NCBI GenBank assembly: GCA_951217055.1
Contig: OX578277.1
Location: forward strand, 61,970,388-62,034,387
DNA from: Gerris lacustris
Lineage: Eukaryota > Arthropoda > Insecta > Hemiptera > Gerridae
DNA: 64,000 nucleotides
Reading direction: 5' to 3'
The notes under the pieces are model-generated. The model ran no database searches, was not told the DNA's origin, and saw only the letters and a list, made by a program, of their open reading frames with translations. This document shows, in pieces, positions 15,263 to 24,249 of the stretch. Each line of letters begins with the position of its first letter. The first letter of the stretch is position 1. The position numbers were made by a program, and so were the translations under genes.

Positions 15263-16137
15263 CCCGTATATATATTTAATACTTATTAATGAATCCATTA
15301 TTCTATTTATCATTTCTTAATAATAAACTTTCTGTTTATTTATACGTTTAGGATTCTTTTATCTCTTTTGAGATAAAAGCCAATACAAAAATTGGTATTG
15401 GATATTGTTGATCAATACCTTGATATATTTTATTCTATTTTAATTTAACTACAAAGAACTCTGTACCTAAAGTCTATTTAAAATTATTTTAATATTTTAA
15501 GTTAATTTATTAAATAATGGCACATATTAATAAATTGCATCGTATTTACTGTATCTTTTTACCCTGATAATGTAAATTTTCTTATAGGAAGAAAAAATAA
15601 ATCACATATATGATATATGAGAGATACATTATAGAGTTTCTATATAATTTAGGGATTTCCTTATATTCTCGTAATGTAAAATGTCTTCTAATAATATTTT
15701 TACTTGCGTTAGTTACAACCCTATACGATGTTTCTTTTCTATACGGATATATTTTATTTAAATTTATCTCTTTTTTCTTTACTACATTTTTACAAATACA
15801 ATATCGTATTTGTTTTCAATGTGGACTTAATTATTTTTTCTAATTTATGAATTATGATTATTACTTTTAAAAACACTAGTGTAAAGAAAATAATCAATTA
15901 AGTTTTAAGTTGTAAAGTGATTTTGACAATATATAAAAGGTCTTTTTATATTTGATCGAACTATGCCTTCCGATAAATCAGAAAAGAAACCGCTCTGTGT
16001 GGCGCATAGTTTCAAATCTCAGAGAAGTTATGGAAGCGTTTTTACATACGCCTTCCTTAAAAGAACACCTCTTTTTGGTTCTGAAAAGGTAGATTATCAA
16101 ATAATAATTTATTTAATTTTGTATATAAGTAGGTAAT
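15263..16137. other. AT-rich intergenic DNA, nothing recognised
   Basis: Contains a 77-codon frame at 15610-15843 rich in F, I, L and Y, as expected of AT-rich noncoding DNA. I give it no function. Confidence 0.5.
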
Positions 16138-16345
16138 ATGTCACTTGAGTCCAACCCCACTCCTGACCCCCTACGTCATACCCCCACTCCTCGAGGCCAC
16201 GCCCACCCCCCACTCCTCCTCCCTTCCCCCACTACCCCCCACTCCTCCCCCCTTCCCCCACTACCCCCCTCCATGTCTACCACCCCCCGCCACCCCCCTC
16301 CAGGTCTGCCACCCCCTGCCACCCTCCAGGTGTACCACCCTCTGA
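16138..16345 (+). repeat. C-rich minisatellite
   Basis: Irregular tandem units built on CCCCCACTCCTCC and CCACCCCC words, with strong strand asymmetry: almost no G on the plus strand for about 200 bp. Overlapping proline-rich frames are a consequence of composition. It leads into GACGTCAC and a GGCCATCTTGG segment that begins a GC-rich stretch carrying two tRNA-like modules. Confidence 0.8.
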
Positions 16346-16472
16346 CGTCACGTGTCGGCCATCTTGGTTTTTGAATTTTTCAAATTTCGCGGTCCTGTTT
16401 AATTTTCAAATCTCCCGGTCCTTGTCCTGGTCCACCATCTTGTAGAGAAATACCTGTAAAAAAGCTGTGCCT

Positions 16473-16539
16473 TTGATGAGTTTCGAACCCCGAGCTACTG
16501 GGTGAGAGTCCAACTCGCTAACCACTACACCAGCATACC
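16473..16539 (-). repeat. tRNA-derived module 1 (SINE-like)
   Basis: Read on the minus strand it has an A-box-like GGTGTAGTGGTTAGCG and a B-box-like GGGGTTCGAAACTC with an intervening arm carrying a CTC-type anticodon loop, closest to tRNA-Glu. The acceptor stem does not pair, so it is not a functional tRNA gene. It is preceded by a segment reading ACTTCTGGGTTGTAGA that also precedes module 2. Confidence 0.65.
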
Positions 16540-16608
16540 AATTGATAATCTACAACCCAGAAGTAGTATATAAGCCATATCGCTTTATACATTTCGTAAA
16601 TAATCGAT

Positions 16609-16680
16609 GTGAATTGCCAGGGATTCGAACCCGGGTCTGCTGGGTGTGAAGCCAGCGCTCTACCACAGAGCTACGGAACC
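16609..16680 (-). repeat. tRNA-derived module 2 (SINE-like)
   Basis: On the minus strand GGTTCCGTAGCTC...GAGCGCTGG gives a good D arm and A box. CCAGC closes an anticodon stem around an 8-nt loop, and CCGGGTTCGAATCCC is a near-perfect T arm and B box. The oversized anticodon loop and unpaired acceptor ends argue against a working tRNA. The same 5' flank (ACTTCTGGGTTGTAGA) as module 1 indicates a tandem tRNA-head unit, as in dimeric SINEs. Confidence 0.7.
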
Positions 16681-16740
16681 AGTTAATATTCTACAACCCA
16701 GAAGTAGAATATAAGGCGAGGCACGTTCTGTAGAGACCAC

Positions 16741-17639
16741 GTGGAGACTGATGCCTCTGGGCTATGACTGACCGAGCGGTGACCTCGATTCCAGCCGGCC
16801 TATGATATTGTTGACCTCAGCGTTAAAATTTCTTTTAATGAATTAGAAAACTTAGATTTAAATATTATTATAAACTACACCTCTATATATATATATATAG
16901 TTTCTTTCTCACTCTTACATATTATTTAAACGGCCTTCTCTTTTTTATTTTCTTTTTCATTTTAACACGTAGAATATTTCCTTTTTATTAATGTATATCC
17001 TATATTACCTTGTCGCACTCGTATATTATTCTTTAGCTAATACAAACATCTGTTTTTTGTTTTTATTATTTGAATTAAATCATTTTACCGTTTGTTTACA
17101 AACACACACACACATATGGAGGGGTACAGGTCTAATTTTGAAATCAGATAATATTAAATAGGATATTTTAATTTGAATTAAATCATTTTACCGGGTATTA
17201 CAATAGTTTCTTTCTCTCTTGTTATTCTTTTTTCTTTCTTATAGTTTAAATATGATATTTTATTTTGAATTCAGGCCTGTTCCCGCTTTATTTATATCTA
17301 ATATAAATTGTCATTTTAGAATTAATATATTTTTATAATTGTTTTTATAATTTTTGAAAATTGTCCCGCGCATACAGCTGCTTATAAATAATATAGTAGC
17401 GGGGTTATTTAAGGCTTAACAAATAAAACTATTATCTGGAAAATTACTGGAAAAAATTTATAAATAAATTTAAGAATAATTATTAATACCTTGTCTAAAA
17501 TAGTTTATACTCAAGGTTTACAATCAAATTTTGCAGACTTCTTAATATATACATGTGTTTTAAATATAAATACCTAAATATGTGTTTACACATGTGGTGT
17601 AGATGTCCCACCCGCATCTTACTTAAAAAAAATGTATTT
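16741..17639. other. Left flank of the Polinton-like element
   Basis: AT-rich DNA with short local duplications: TTTGAATTAAATCATTTTACCG at about 17067 and 17170, and TAGTTTCTTTCTC twice. I looked for the long terminal inverted repeat and 6-bp target duplication expected at a Polinton edge and could not pair this stretch with the 30.75-31.1 kb flank by eye. Confidence 0.5.
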
Positions 17640-17757
17640 TTGAATAATTGGGTAAACACAATAAAAACACGTGTTATAATTTTTAGGTATATTTCACAAC
17701 AGCTTTAACTTTACAAAATATAACTTTTTACCTAGATTATAAAATTTTTAAAATAAA

Positions 17758-18150
17758 TTAAATCTTGTGTTTTGTAGGCTCCACCTCTTTAATTGTCTTT
17801 TTTCACTCGAAGATTCACTCAGAGATTCTGTTCGTAATAATTATTTCTAACCTTTTATTTATACAGCAGTAGTAGATTAATAATAATAAAAACAGTAATA
17901 TCGTAGTAATAATGACTTTTTTTAAAAAATCAAAATCAGCTGTAAACTGTATAGATAATAACATTTTTATACACTCTTCCTTAGGTTCAAATTCTGTAGA
18001 TTTTGTACATGGTTCCTGCATCTCGTGCATGTCACCTTCCCAGATTGTAGGAATATTGAATGTTGTCTTTTATACCGGGGAATTTAAAAGAATTCCTGGC
18101 TACGAGTATAATGCTTACGGTACAGTGTTTAGACGGTAACTGAATGTAAC
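17758..18150 (-). pseudogene. Internally deleted duplicate of the 271-aa gene
   Basis: Both ends of the neighbouring gene 18266-19081 recur here. The right part (about 18036-18140) mirrors the neighbour's start region, sharing TAGGAATATT-AAT-TTG--TTT-ATACCGG and a CAACTGAAT-like leader. The middle encodes a peptide with ESTEEYIQMLL-like residues matching the neighbour's C-terminal part. The downstream AACACAATAAAAACACGTG segment near 17650 is repeated near 18180. Roughly the central two thirds of the gene has been lost, so this is a non-functional tandem duplicate. Confidence 0.7.
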
Positions 18151-18265
18151 CCTGTAGTTTTGTAAAGGAACTGGATTAACACAATAAAAACACGTGTTAT
18201 AATTTTTAGGTATATTTAACAAGTACAACAGATATAATTTTACAAAATATAACCTTTTGCCTAGG

Positions 18266-19081
18266 TTATAAAAATTTTAAATCAAATAAATCGAGTGGAT
18301 CTTGTTGTTGTGACTCTAACTCCTGTGTTAACATTTGCATGCACCCTGCCTGTTCTTTAATACCCTTGTTCATAGAATCTATTTGACGTAATAACATTTG
18401 TATATACTCTTCTGTAGACTCTAATTCTTGATTTGTAGAGGCTTCCATTGAGTCTGGTCCTTGTAAACCATCCTCCTTTATCTCTTGCACAGGTTCTGTA
18501 ATATGTAAAACCTCTGGTTCTACCACGTGTAAACCCTCTTCCGTATAATGTTTCTGGTTTACAAATGCAATGGTTTTAGGATTATTGTAGAGCCAATCGG
18601 CAAGATTCTTGGCTACAGCCCGCGTACAAATTGAATAAGTATTGTGAACTGTGTGGTACGTGCAATTATCTAGGTTGGTGGAAAAGATTTGTTGAAACCC
18701 TTCCAGGTTGTGTATATTTATGACAGGTCTTTGCACAATCCTTTCAATCAGTTCTATGTTACCGTGCGCAAACACAAAACGGGCTTTGTCCACATGGGAA
18801 GGTAGAGTTTCATTGAATTTTGTTAAGCTTGTAGTAGAGTAAGGTCTTACCTCGTTATATCTGTTTTTATATGAGTAACCGACATCGTATTCAACCATGT
18901 TACTGGGGATGCGTAGTATATAGTGAAAAGTCATTTCTGGTGTGGTGACAGTCAACTCTTTGGGGAACTTCAACTCGTCTGGCCCGGGTACAGAAGCAAG
19001 ACAAACAATTACCCAGGGATAGGAATATTCAATCTTGGCTTTCATACCGGCAAATTTATAAGATTTCTTGACTGGAGCCAT
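18266..19081 (-). CDS. Unrecognised Polinton-associated protein, 271 aa
   Basis: The ATG at 19079-19081 (MAPVKKSYKF...) is preferred over an upstream non-ATG extension. The protein has a hydrophobic beta-rich N-terminal half, then a region around residues 140-175 with Cys and His in the pattern CTYHTVHNTYSICT. It ends in an acidic, Gln/Glu-rich and probably coiled-coil tail (about residues 215-265). Short proteins with a similar Cys-x2-His...Cys block accompany Polinton-type polymerases in insects as far as I recall, but I cannot name a function. It is divergent from the spliced gene at 19543, with a shared intergenic region carrying a hormone-receptor-like palindrome. A decayed tandem duplicate lies directly downstream. 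The reading frame is intact. Confidence 0.7.
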   Translation of the reverse strand: MAPVKKSYKFAGMKAKIEYSYPWVIVCLASVPGPDELKFPKELTVTTPEMTFHYILRIPSNMVEYDVGYSYKNRYNEVRPYSTTSLTKFNETLPSHVDKARFVFAHGNIELIERIVQRPVINIHNLEGFQQIFSTNLDNCTYHTVHNTYSICTRAVAKNLADWLYNNPKTIAFVNQKHYTEEGLHVVEPEVLHITEPVQEIKEDGLQGPDSMEASTNQELESTEEYIQMLLRQIDSMNKGIKEQAGCMQMLTQELESQQQDPLDLFDLKFL

Positions 19082-19111
19082 GATGTTTGTAGCACAGTCT
19101 ATGGATGACAA

Positions 19112-19373
19112 CTGAATCTGTGTAGTTCCTCCAAGATATACAAGAATTTAAATTATCAAATTGAGTGGTTGTAGAATTTAGGTGGACCGGAAATGCTGAG
19201 GTCAGCAGTACATAAGGTGGGGGTCATTGACCGGTAAGTAGGTCACCCAGCACCTCATTGTGTTTTTACATGTGGTGTGTTTAGTCGTCTTTTACCTCTG
19301 TACCTGTGAACATCTCTAACCACCACCAACCACTTCCTGCCGTATCTTTAACCTCTAACCATTTCTCACACAA
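19112..19373. promoter_or_regulatory. Divergent promoter region and 5' UTR exon
   Basis: Lies between the 271-aa gene (minus) and the spliced small gene (plus), and is noticeably GC-richer than the spacers. It contains GGGTCATTGACCG at 19221-19233, a further AGGTCA half-site just downstream, and ends at a consensus splice donor (AAG then GTATGT at 19374). That donor would splice a 5' untranslated exon to the acceptor TTTTTTGCAG before the ATG at 19543. Confidence 0.6.
19221..19233. promoter_or_regulatory. Near-perfect IR-1 nuclear-receptor-like palindrome
   Basis: GGGTCA-T-TGACCG matches the ecdysone-receptor IR-1 consensus (RGKTCANTGAMCY) at 12 of 13 positions. It sits in the intergenic region shared by two divergent genes. 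The same core, with a perfect match, lies upstream of the polymerase gene at 29534-29546. Confidence 0.5.
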
Positions 19374-19542
19374 GGTATGTACAATCATTTTCATTCTGTA
19401 GTACATATAAGTATAATCAGTTAAATTAATTCAGTTTTATTATATATTTGGAAATATTAAACAAGTATTACTATTTAAATACCGTGCTCTGTAGTAGACA
19501 AAAGTACACCATATTCCTCTAATGTGTTTTCATTTTTTGCAG

Positions 19543-19988
19543 ATGTCTTCGTTCATTAACAAATTAAATATGAAAGTTGGTAACAGACCTAGCTTTATGA
19601 AGATAGTGGATTTGGTTGAAAATATACGTTACCCCATTTTGAGATTTGAGAAGTTTGATGGTGAATTTGGGCCTTACGTCACAGCTGAAATACGTTATGG
19701 AGGACGTTCTGTATCTGTAATCCTTCCTAGCAGATTTGAGACAAGAATTAGCAAAGAGGATCTAAATAATTATAACAGTGAGTACAATTAGCATTTTGTA
19801 ATAAAATCTCTACTTTTGTATAAATTATATTGTATAATAATTTGTATAAATATTTAATGTATATTTTATTGTGTGTTGTAGCTTCAACATCAGGTACTTT
19901 AGATTTGATATTCAGAGGGATTGTCAACGTAGGAAATAAAAACAGAAAAATGTATCTCGTTGACTTCGAATACGCACTGGAGGAATGA
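19543..19988 (+). CDS. Spliced small protein, possible OB-fold ssDNA-binding protein, 113 aa
   Basis: The ATG at 19543 directly follows a splice acceptor (TTTTTTGCAG), so the 5' leader ending at 19373 is probably a separate exon. Coding exons are 19543-19777 and 19882-19988, joined across a 104-bp intron with GTGAGT donor and TTGTAG acceptor in phase 1. The product runs MSSFINKLNMKVGN... and ends VDFEYALEE. Its alternating pattern (YPILRFEKF, PYVTAEIRYGG, SVSVILPSRF, LDLIFRG, MYLVDFEYA) suggests a five-stranded OB-like barrel. That would suit a single-strand DNA-binding partner of the element's polymerase. The fold call is my inference from pattern only. Confidence 0.7.
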
Positions 19989-20329
19989 AAACGTTTTAAA
20001 AATTATATCTGTTGAAAATTGTATAAAATAATTATAAATAAAAAATCTTTGTTAATAATAGTTGTTTTGTAAGTCTTAAACCTAATCTTGTATATTTATT
20101 GTAAAGGTTAATGGGGGGTATGGTACATATAAAAATACAAAGGTTTGTAAGTTATGTTTATATATTAAAAAAAATACATTATTATACACAAATTTTAACG
20201 CTTAAGAACTAATGATTCTAAAAATACAAACAACTGCTTTACAAAAAACAAAAGATCTTGTTTGTTTTGACTACTTATATAACACAACTAGTTAGTTTAT
20301 TAATTTACAATTATTGTACAAAGAATTTA
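19989..20329. other. 3' spacer between convergent genes
   Basis: AT-rich. It carries the plus-strand AATAAA at 20037-20042 for the small spliced gene, in a context (AATAAAAAATCTTTGTTAATAA) closely resembling the one after the integrase gene. No further gene. Confidence 0.6.
20037..20042 (+). promoter_or_regulatory. Polyadenylation signal of the spliced small gene
   Basis: AATAAA 49 bp after the stop codon, followed by a TTGTTAATAATAGTTGTTTTG motif. The same arrangement lies after the integrase gene at 24244. Confidence 0.55.
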
Positions 20330-21271
20330 TTAATATATGACACCCAGAATTCTTAAAGAAGTAATTATATATTGTATCTCTTCTCCATGAGAGTTGCTTT
20401 CTTGGTCGGAGTTCCAAAGAAATTCAAGACGGTGTAACATTTCCATTACAGTATTAAAACATGGTTCGTTTTCTCTTAACTCTGGAGGTCTATGTTGAGT
20501 AACCTCAGAGGGGTCGTAATTTGAACTAGATGGTTTATCAACACTACATGTTTTATTCAAGTCATAATTAGAATTATCAATTTTTAGAGTATTCTTGGAA
20601 CCTCTTAAATGTATCAGCTCCATGTCAGATATAGATGAATCAGAATCATCTTCAATAGCTGGATATGTATTTCCTGGACGTGTGTCTTTACAAAACCCCG
20701 CGTCTGGCTCCAACTCTTCTTGCTTGATTTCTTTGACCAGGTTATTTAGTTTATAACAATCCATGTTGATTATTTCCAACGGCAACCCTCTCTGTTGTAG
20801 TTTAACTTGATTAGACACGGGTAGTTTCGCGTCCATTTTGCTCGCTGCATCACAATCTTTTGAAATTAAACCTGTGCACCTCTTTAGTATATCCGGATGT
20901 CTTTTAAAAAAGAGTTTGAACCATTTGTCACCAGGGCTGTTATTTGCAAATACATTTTTCCTGGGAAATTCACTAAGAATTGTTTTAATTGTGTTTTTAA
21001 TATCTTTTTGCTGTAACAACGATCCAACTTCAATTTCTTTAAGTAACTTATTTCTTATTTCTAGTTCTTCGCTCTTCGTCAATATCGTTTGAGGTCCCAT
21101 TTTTCTTTCCATTGGCACTTTATTATTATTTATTTTGTTCTGTAGTGTACTTCTAGGTATTGAAAATATTTTTGAAGCTTTGTTTATAGACATTCCATTA
21201 TTTATTTCATGCAACGACTTTCTTAAATCTTCATTGGAATATGAACACCGGGGGTGTACCTTTCGAGACAT
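20330..21271 (-). CDS. Pipsqueak/CENP-B-like DNA-binding protein, 313 aa
   Basis: Starts at the ATG at 21269-21271 (MSRKVHPRCS...). Residues about 12-52 form a pipsqueak-type helix-turn-helix (YSNEDLRKSL, then SINKASKIFSIPRSTLQNKI). Residues about 64-134 resemble the CENP-B/Tc5 second HTH, ending KWFKLFFKRHPDI. This tandem arrangement is known from CENP-B and pogo/Tigger transposase N-termini. No DDE catalytic domain follows; instead there is an acidic, Ser-rich linker and a conserved C-terminal module (about residues 268-313) ending LGVIY. That module is shared with the partial gene at 22279-22725. The gene faces away from a 30-bp tandem array 180 bp upstream of its start, which could be its binding site. 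It may be a regulator or replication-initiator-like protein of the element. Confidence 0.75.
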   Translation of the reverse strand: MSRKVHPRCSYSNEDLRKSLHEINNGMSINKASKIFSIPRSTLQNKINNNKVPMERKMGPQTILTKSEELEIRNKLLKEIEVGSLLQQKDIKNTIKTILSEFPRKNVFANNSPGDKWFKLFFKRHPDILKRCTGLISKDCDAASKMDAKLPVSNQVKLQQRGLPLEIINMDCYKLNNLVKEIKQEELEPDAGFCKDTRPGNTYPAIEDDSDSSISDMELIHLRGSKNTLKIDNSNYDLNKTCSVDKPSSSNYDPSEVTQHRPPELRENEPCFNTVMEMLHRLEFLWNSDQESNSHGEEIQYIITSLRILGVIY

Positions 21272-21420
21272 TGTGGTTAACAAGACTGTTTAACACTAAT
21301 TTCCACAAATGTAAAAAAAAAAATCACTGCTAATAGATGTTTCTTCATCGGCCTCTACTCACATACTAACGTATTGAAAGCCGCTAAACCAATAATTAAA
21401 TAAGAAACACTATATGGTGG

Positions 21421-22020
21421 CAGCCTGTCTAATAGTTAACACACTAATAATTGGCCGGCTAATAGATGGCATACCAATAATTGGCCGGCTAATAGCTGGC
21501 ATACCAATAATTGGTCGGTTAATAGCTGGCATACCAATAATTGGCCGGCTAATAGATGGCATACCAATAATTGGCCGGTTAATAGCTGGCATACCAATAA
21601 TTGGCCGGCTAATAGATGGCATACCAATAATTGGCCGGCTAATAGATGGCATACCAATAATTGGCCGGCTAATAGATGGCATACCAATAATTGGCCGGTT
21701 AATAGCTGGCATACCAATAATTGGCCGGCTAATAGATGGCATACCAATAATTGGCCGGCTAATAGATGGCATACCAATAATTGGTCGGCTAATAGATGGC
21801 ATACCAATAATTGGCCGGCTAATAGATGGCATACCAATAATTGGTCGGCTAATAGATGGCATACCAATAATTGGCCGGCTAATAGATGTCATACCAATAA
21901 TTGGCCGGTTAATAGCTGGCATACCAATAATTGGCCGGCTAATAGATGGTATACCAATAATTGACCGGCTAATAGATGGCATACCAATAATTGGCCGGTT
22001 GATAGCTGGCATACCAATAA
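21421..22020. repeat. 30-bp tandem array, 19 units
   Basis: Nineteen in-phase 30-bp units from 21451 to 22020, preceded by one degenerate unit (21421-21450). The unit is TTGG(C/T)CGG(C/T)T, then AATAG(A/C)TGGC, then ATACCAATAA. Two variants alternate irregularly, and T at position 10 goes with C at position 16 in every case. Each junction makes the perfect palindrome CCAATAATTGG, that is, two inverted CCAAT boxes. Because 30 is a multiple of 3, several frames stay open on both strands. Those IIGRLIDGIP-like and SRPIIGMPSI-like peptides are not evidence of genes. The array lies between the HTH gene and a truncated gene on its right. Confidence 0.95.
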
Positions 22021-22278
22021 TTGGTCCCCTGTGACACCCTGTCTAATATTTTACACCATTTAATATTTAGCAAATCTAATAATTGAAACTATCTAATAAA
22101 CATTTGACAACATTCAATAAACTAACATTTTATGTACATTACACCAATAAACTAACATTTTAAAAACTAACAACATTCAATAAACTAACTTTTTTTATAC
22201 ATTACAGCACTAACATAGACAAATTACACTAGAGGGTAAAAATATATACAACTTGTTTTGTAACATGATGAGCTTAGG

Positions 22279-22725
22279 TTGGTATCCATATTAATTGTTT
22301 TCTGTCAATTCTGGATCGGAGACACGCAGTTAAGTTTAGGAAAGAGACACTTCAGAATTGGTGATTCCAAATATAAGTATACAGAGGGTTTGATACAGTT
22401 GTTAACTCGAAATAAACCGAAAAACTACGATCAGGATGACTTAGATAGCTATAAAAGTATATTAGAGCAAACAAACGCTCACAAAAAAACATTTAGTGTT
22501 GATAAACCAATTAACGCAAACCGAGGTTACAAATACTCAAAGGTTATTGCACCGTTGTTCGGGAGAGGTCTGGAGTTGGAAGAAACTGAATCATGTTCAA
22601 ATAATATTATTGACATGTTATACAGACTTGAATTATTGTGGAATTCTGAACACTCTGGTAATTCGCATGCCTATGAAATAAATGGTATTATAAACAGGCT
22701 CAGATATTTAGGTGTAATATATTAA
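22279..22725 (+). pseudogene. 5'-truncated gene with Polinton-associated domain
   Basis: The frame has no ATG upstream of the domain, so the 5' end is missing or lies in an exon I cannot find. Residues read IGDTQLSLGK..., TEGLIQLLTRNKPKNYDQDD, then TNAHKK and NRGYKYSKVIAPLF. That is the conserved core of a domain widespread in insect Polinton/adintovirus-like hypothetical proteins (named DUF8207 as I recall). The last 43 residues match the C-terminus of the HTH protein at 25 of 43 positions in my hand alignment. The gene starts just after the 30-bp array, and array growth or a deletion may have removed its 5' part. The intact relative is at 30001-30750. Confidence 0.7.
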
Positions 22726-22761
22726 AAGGACTGTAGTACACATATTGTAATCAGTATCACA

Positions 22762-23193
22762 ATGCCTGTGGACAAGTACGGACGTCATTATCTCCAGAAC
22801 TACCACTCTGGAGATATCGATGCAAACCATCAACGTATTGTTAATGTGAACACGCCTCAAGAAAACAGTGACGCCGTTAATCTTGAATATCTTAAAGACA
22901 GTTTGCTTAAAGAATCATTTGATTCAAAGTATATAAAGAATGATGCGGTTGACTTCAATGGAAAACGTCTGAGTCATGCGGGAGATCCGGTTGAAATGTC
23001 TGATGCTGCCACCAAGAATTATGTGGATAATAATTTTTTAAGATTACGCTCTCTTGCAAAAGATAATACAGACAGAACTATGATTATTAATTTTGATGAC
23101 AATCAACCTATAGTGTGGGGTGAATTTTTAAAATTTATGTCACGTATGTTTAACATAACATTCAAAACTGAGCGTATAAAAATACCTGAGTAA
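22762..23193 (+). CDS. Fibre-like protein, 143 aa
   Basis: ATG at 22762 (MPVDKYGRHYLQNYH...). Two copies of a motif known from phage and viral fibre/tail proteins are visible: residues 19-43 (DANHQRIVNV, then DAVNLEYLKDS) and 63-88 (VDFNGKRLSHAGDP, then DAATKNYVD). Such NKRIxNVxxPxxxxDAxxxxYV modules typically make trimeric beta structures in tail fibres and are also carried by Polinton-type elements. The gene ends 27 bp before the integrase ATG on the same strand. If this is a virion surface protein it is odd that no capsid gene is visible. The frame is intact. Confidence 0.65.
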   Translation: MPVDKYGRHYLQNYHSGDIDANHQRIVNVNTPQENSDAVNLEYLKDSLLKESFDSKYIKNDAVDFNGKRLSHAGDPVEMSDAATKNYVDNNFLRLRSLAKDNTDRTMIINFDDNQPIVWGEFLKFMSRMFNITFKTERIKIPE

Positions 23194-23220
23194 GTAGTAT
23201 AACCCTCATTCTATTTCCAG

Positions 23221-24144
23221 ATGGAAGCCATAAAAGAACAAATTGTTAATGAAATTTATCGCCCTGTTAGAAAAAAGTTTGTTAGACGTAAAGTCAAAGT
23301 AAAAGGGTATGATGATTTATTTGAAGCTGATTTGGTCCAGATGAACGCATACGCCCGTGTTAATGATCGGTGTAATTATATACTAACAGTTATCAATGCA
23401 TATTCCAAATACGCCTGGGCAGTACCTCTCAAGAATAAATCGGGTGTACTTGTAACTGCTGCGTTTAGAAAAATATTTAAAGAACAAACCCCCAAGAACC
23501 TCCATACAGACAAGGGAACTGAATTTTTTAACAAAACATTTAAAGATTTAATTACCAGCCTCGGTATCAACCACTATACCACCCACTCTGGGCTAAAAGC
23601 CACAATGGTAGAGAGATTCAACAGAACATTAAAAACTAAAATGTGGAAGAGGTTTGCTATCCAGGGAAGTTTTAGATGGTTAGATATCTTACCTGTGTTA
23701 GTTACAGAATATAATAATACTGTCCATTCTACAACAAAAATGAAACCCGTTGAAGTGGGGCCTCAGACTCCAATTAACTTGTACAGAAAAGTAAAACTTG
23801 ACATCAGAGCACCTAAATTCTCTGTTGGAGACTATGTGCGGATTTCAAAATTCAAGAGTGTATTCTCAAAAGGCTACCAGGCGAATTTTAGCACCGAGAT
23901 ATTTCAAGTTAGTGAAATTAAAAGAAACTCTATACCTGTGACCTACCTGCTTCAAGACTCCAGAGGAAACCCGATAATCGGCTCCTTTTATGAACCTGAG
24001 TTGACTTCTGTTAAATACCCCGATTCTTACCTTGTGGAAGCTATTTTAAAAAAGAAAGGTAAGGACGTATTAATAAAATGGTGGGGGTTACCTTCTAAAG
24101 ATAATAGTTGGGAAAATCTTGACAAAATGAAAAAAACATATTAA
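23221..24144 (+). CDS. INT: Polinton integrase (rve fold plus chromodomain), 307 aa
   Basis: Catalyses insertion of the element's linear DNA. The catalytic triad is visible as D37 (EADLVQM), D97 (HTDKGTEF) and E131 (VERFNRTLK), giving 33 residues between the last two. The segment NAYSKYAWAVPLKNK is typical of this integrase family. A C-terminal domain (about 200-262, PKFSVGDYVRI...) is followed by a chromodomain (about 269-302) with VEAILKKKGKDVLIKWWGL and SWENL, which in relatives directs insertion to modified chromatin. No zinc-binding HHCC region precedes the core, so the N-terminus is either short or encoded by an unseen upstream exon; a splice-acceptor-like CTATTTCCAG directly precedes the ATG. 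The frame is intact. Confidence 0.9.
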   Translation: MEAIKEQIVNEIYRPVRKKFVRRKVKVKGYDDLFEADLVQMNAYARVNDRCNYILTVINAYSKYAWAVPLKNKSGVLVTAAFRKIFKEQTPKNLHTDKGTEFFNKTFKDLITSLGINHYTTHSGLKATMVERFNRTLKTKMWKRFAIQGSFRWLDILPVLVTEYNNTVHSTTKMKPVEVGPQTPINLYRKVKLDIRAPKFSVGDYVRISKFKSVFSKGYQANFSTEIFQVSEIKRNSIPVTYLLQDSRGNPIIGSFYEPELTSVKYPDSYLVEAILKKKGKDVLIKWWGLPSKDNSWENLDKMKKTY

Positions 24145-24243
24145 TTTGTACTTTGTATATTTAATTGTATTAATATAAAAATAATGTACATTGTCAACTT
24201 ATTTTCTATTTACATATATATTATTGTAGTTAAATTTTTAAAC

Positions 24244-24249
24244 AATAAA
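24244..24249 (+). promoter_or_regulatory. Polyadenylation signal of the integrase gene
   Basis: AATAAA about 100 bp after the integrase stop, followed by AGTGTTGTTAATAACTGTTGTTTTT. Its arrangement is nearly the same as after the small spliced gene (20037). Confidence 0.55.

Noticed and set aside
16138..16374. Proline-rich frames in the C-rich minisatellite
   Set aside because: Two overlapping frames give low-complexity Pro/Thr/Ser peptides that follow directly from C-rich tandem DNA.
16609..16680. A functional tRNA gene
   Set aside because: A and B boxes are good, but the acceptor arms do not pair and the anticodon loop has eight bases, so I call it tRNA-derived.
21414..22034. Long open frames of 200 and 206 codons on both strands across the 30-bp array
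   Set aside because: The period is a multiple of three and lacks stops in several frames. Peptides are pure repeats on both strands and none has a promoter or homology, so I treat the array as DNA-level structure.
23190..23220. A 31-nt GTAAGT...TTTCCAG interval between the fibre-like gene and the integrase that looks like an intron
   Set aside because: It is too short for normal splicing, and removing it adds only a few codons before a stop. It remains possible that the CAG serves as acceptor for a more distant upstream exon of the integrase.
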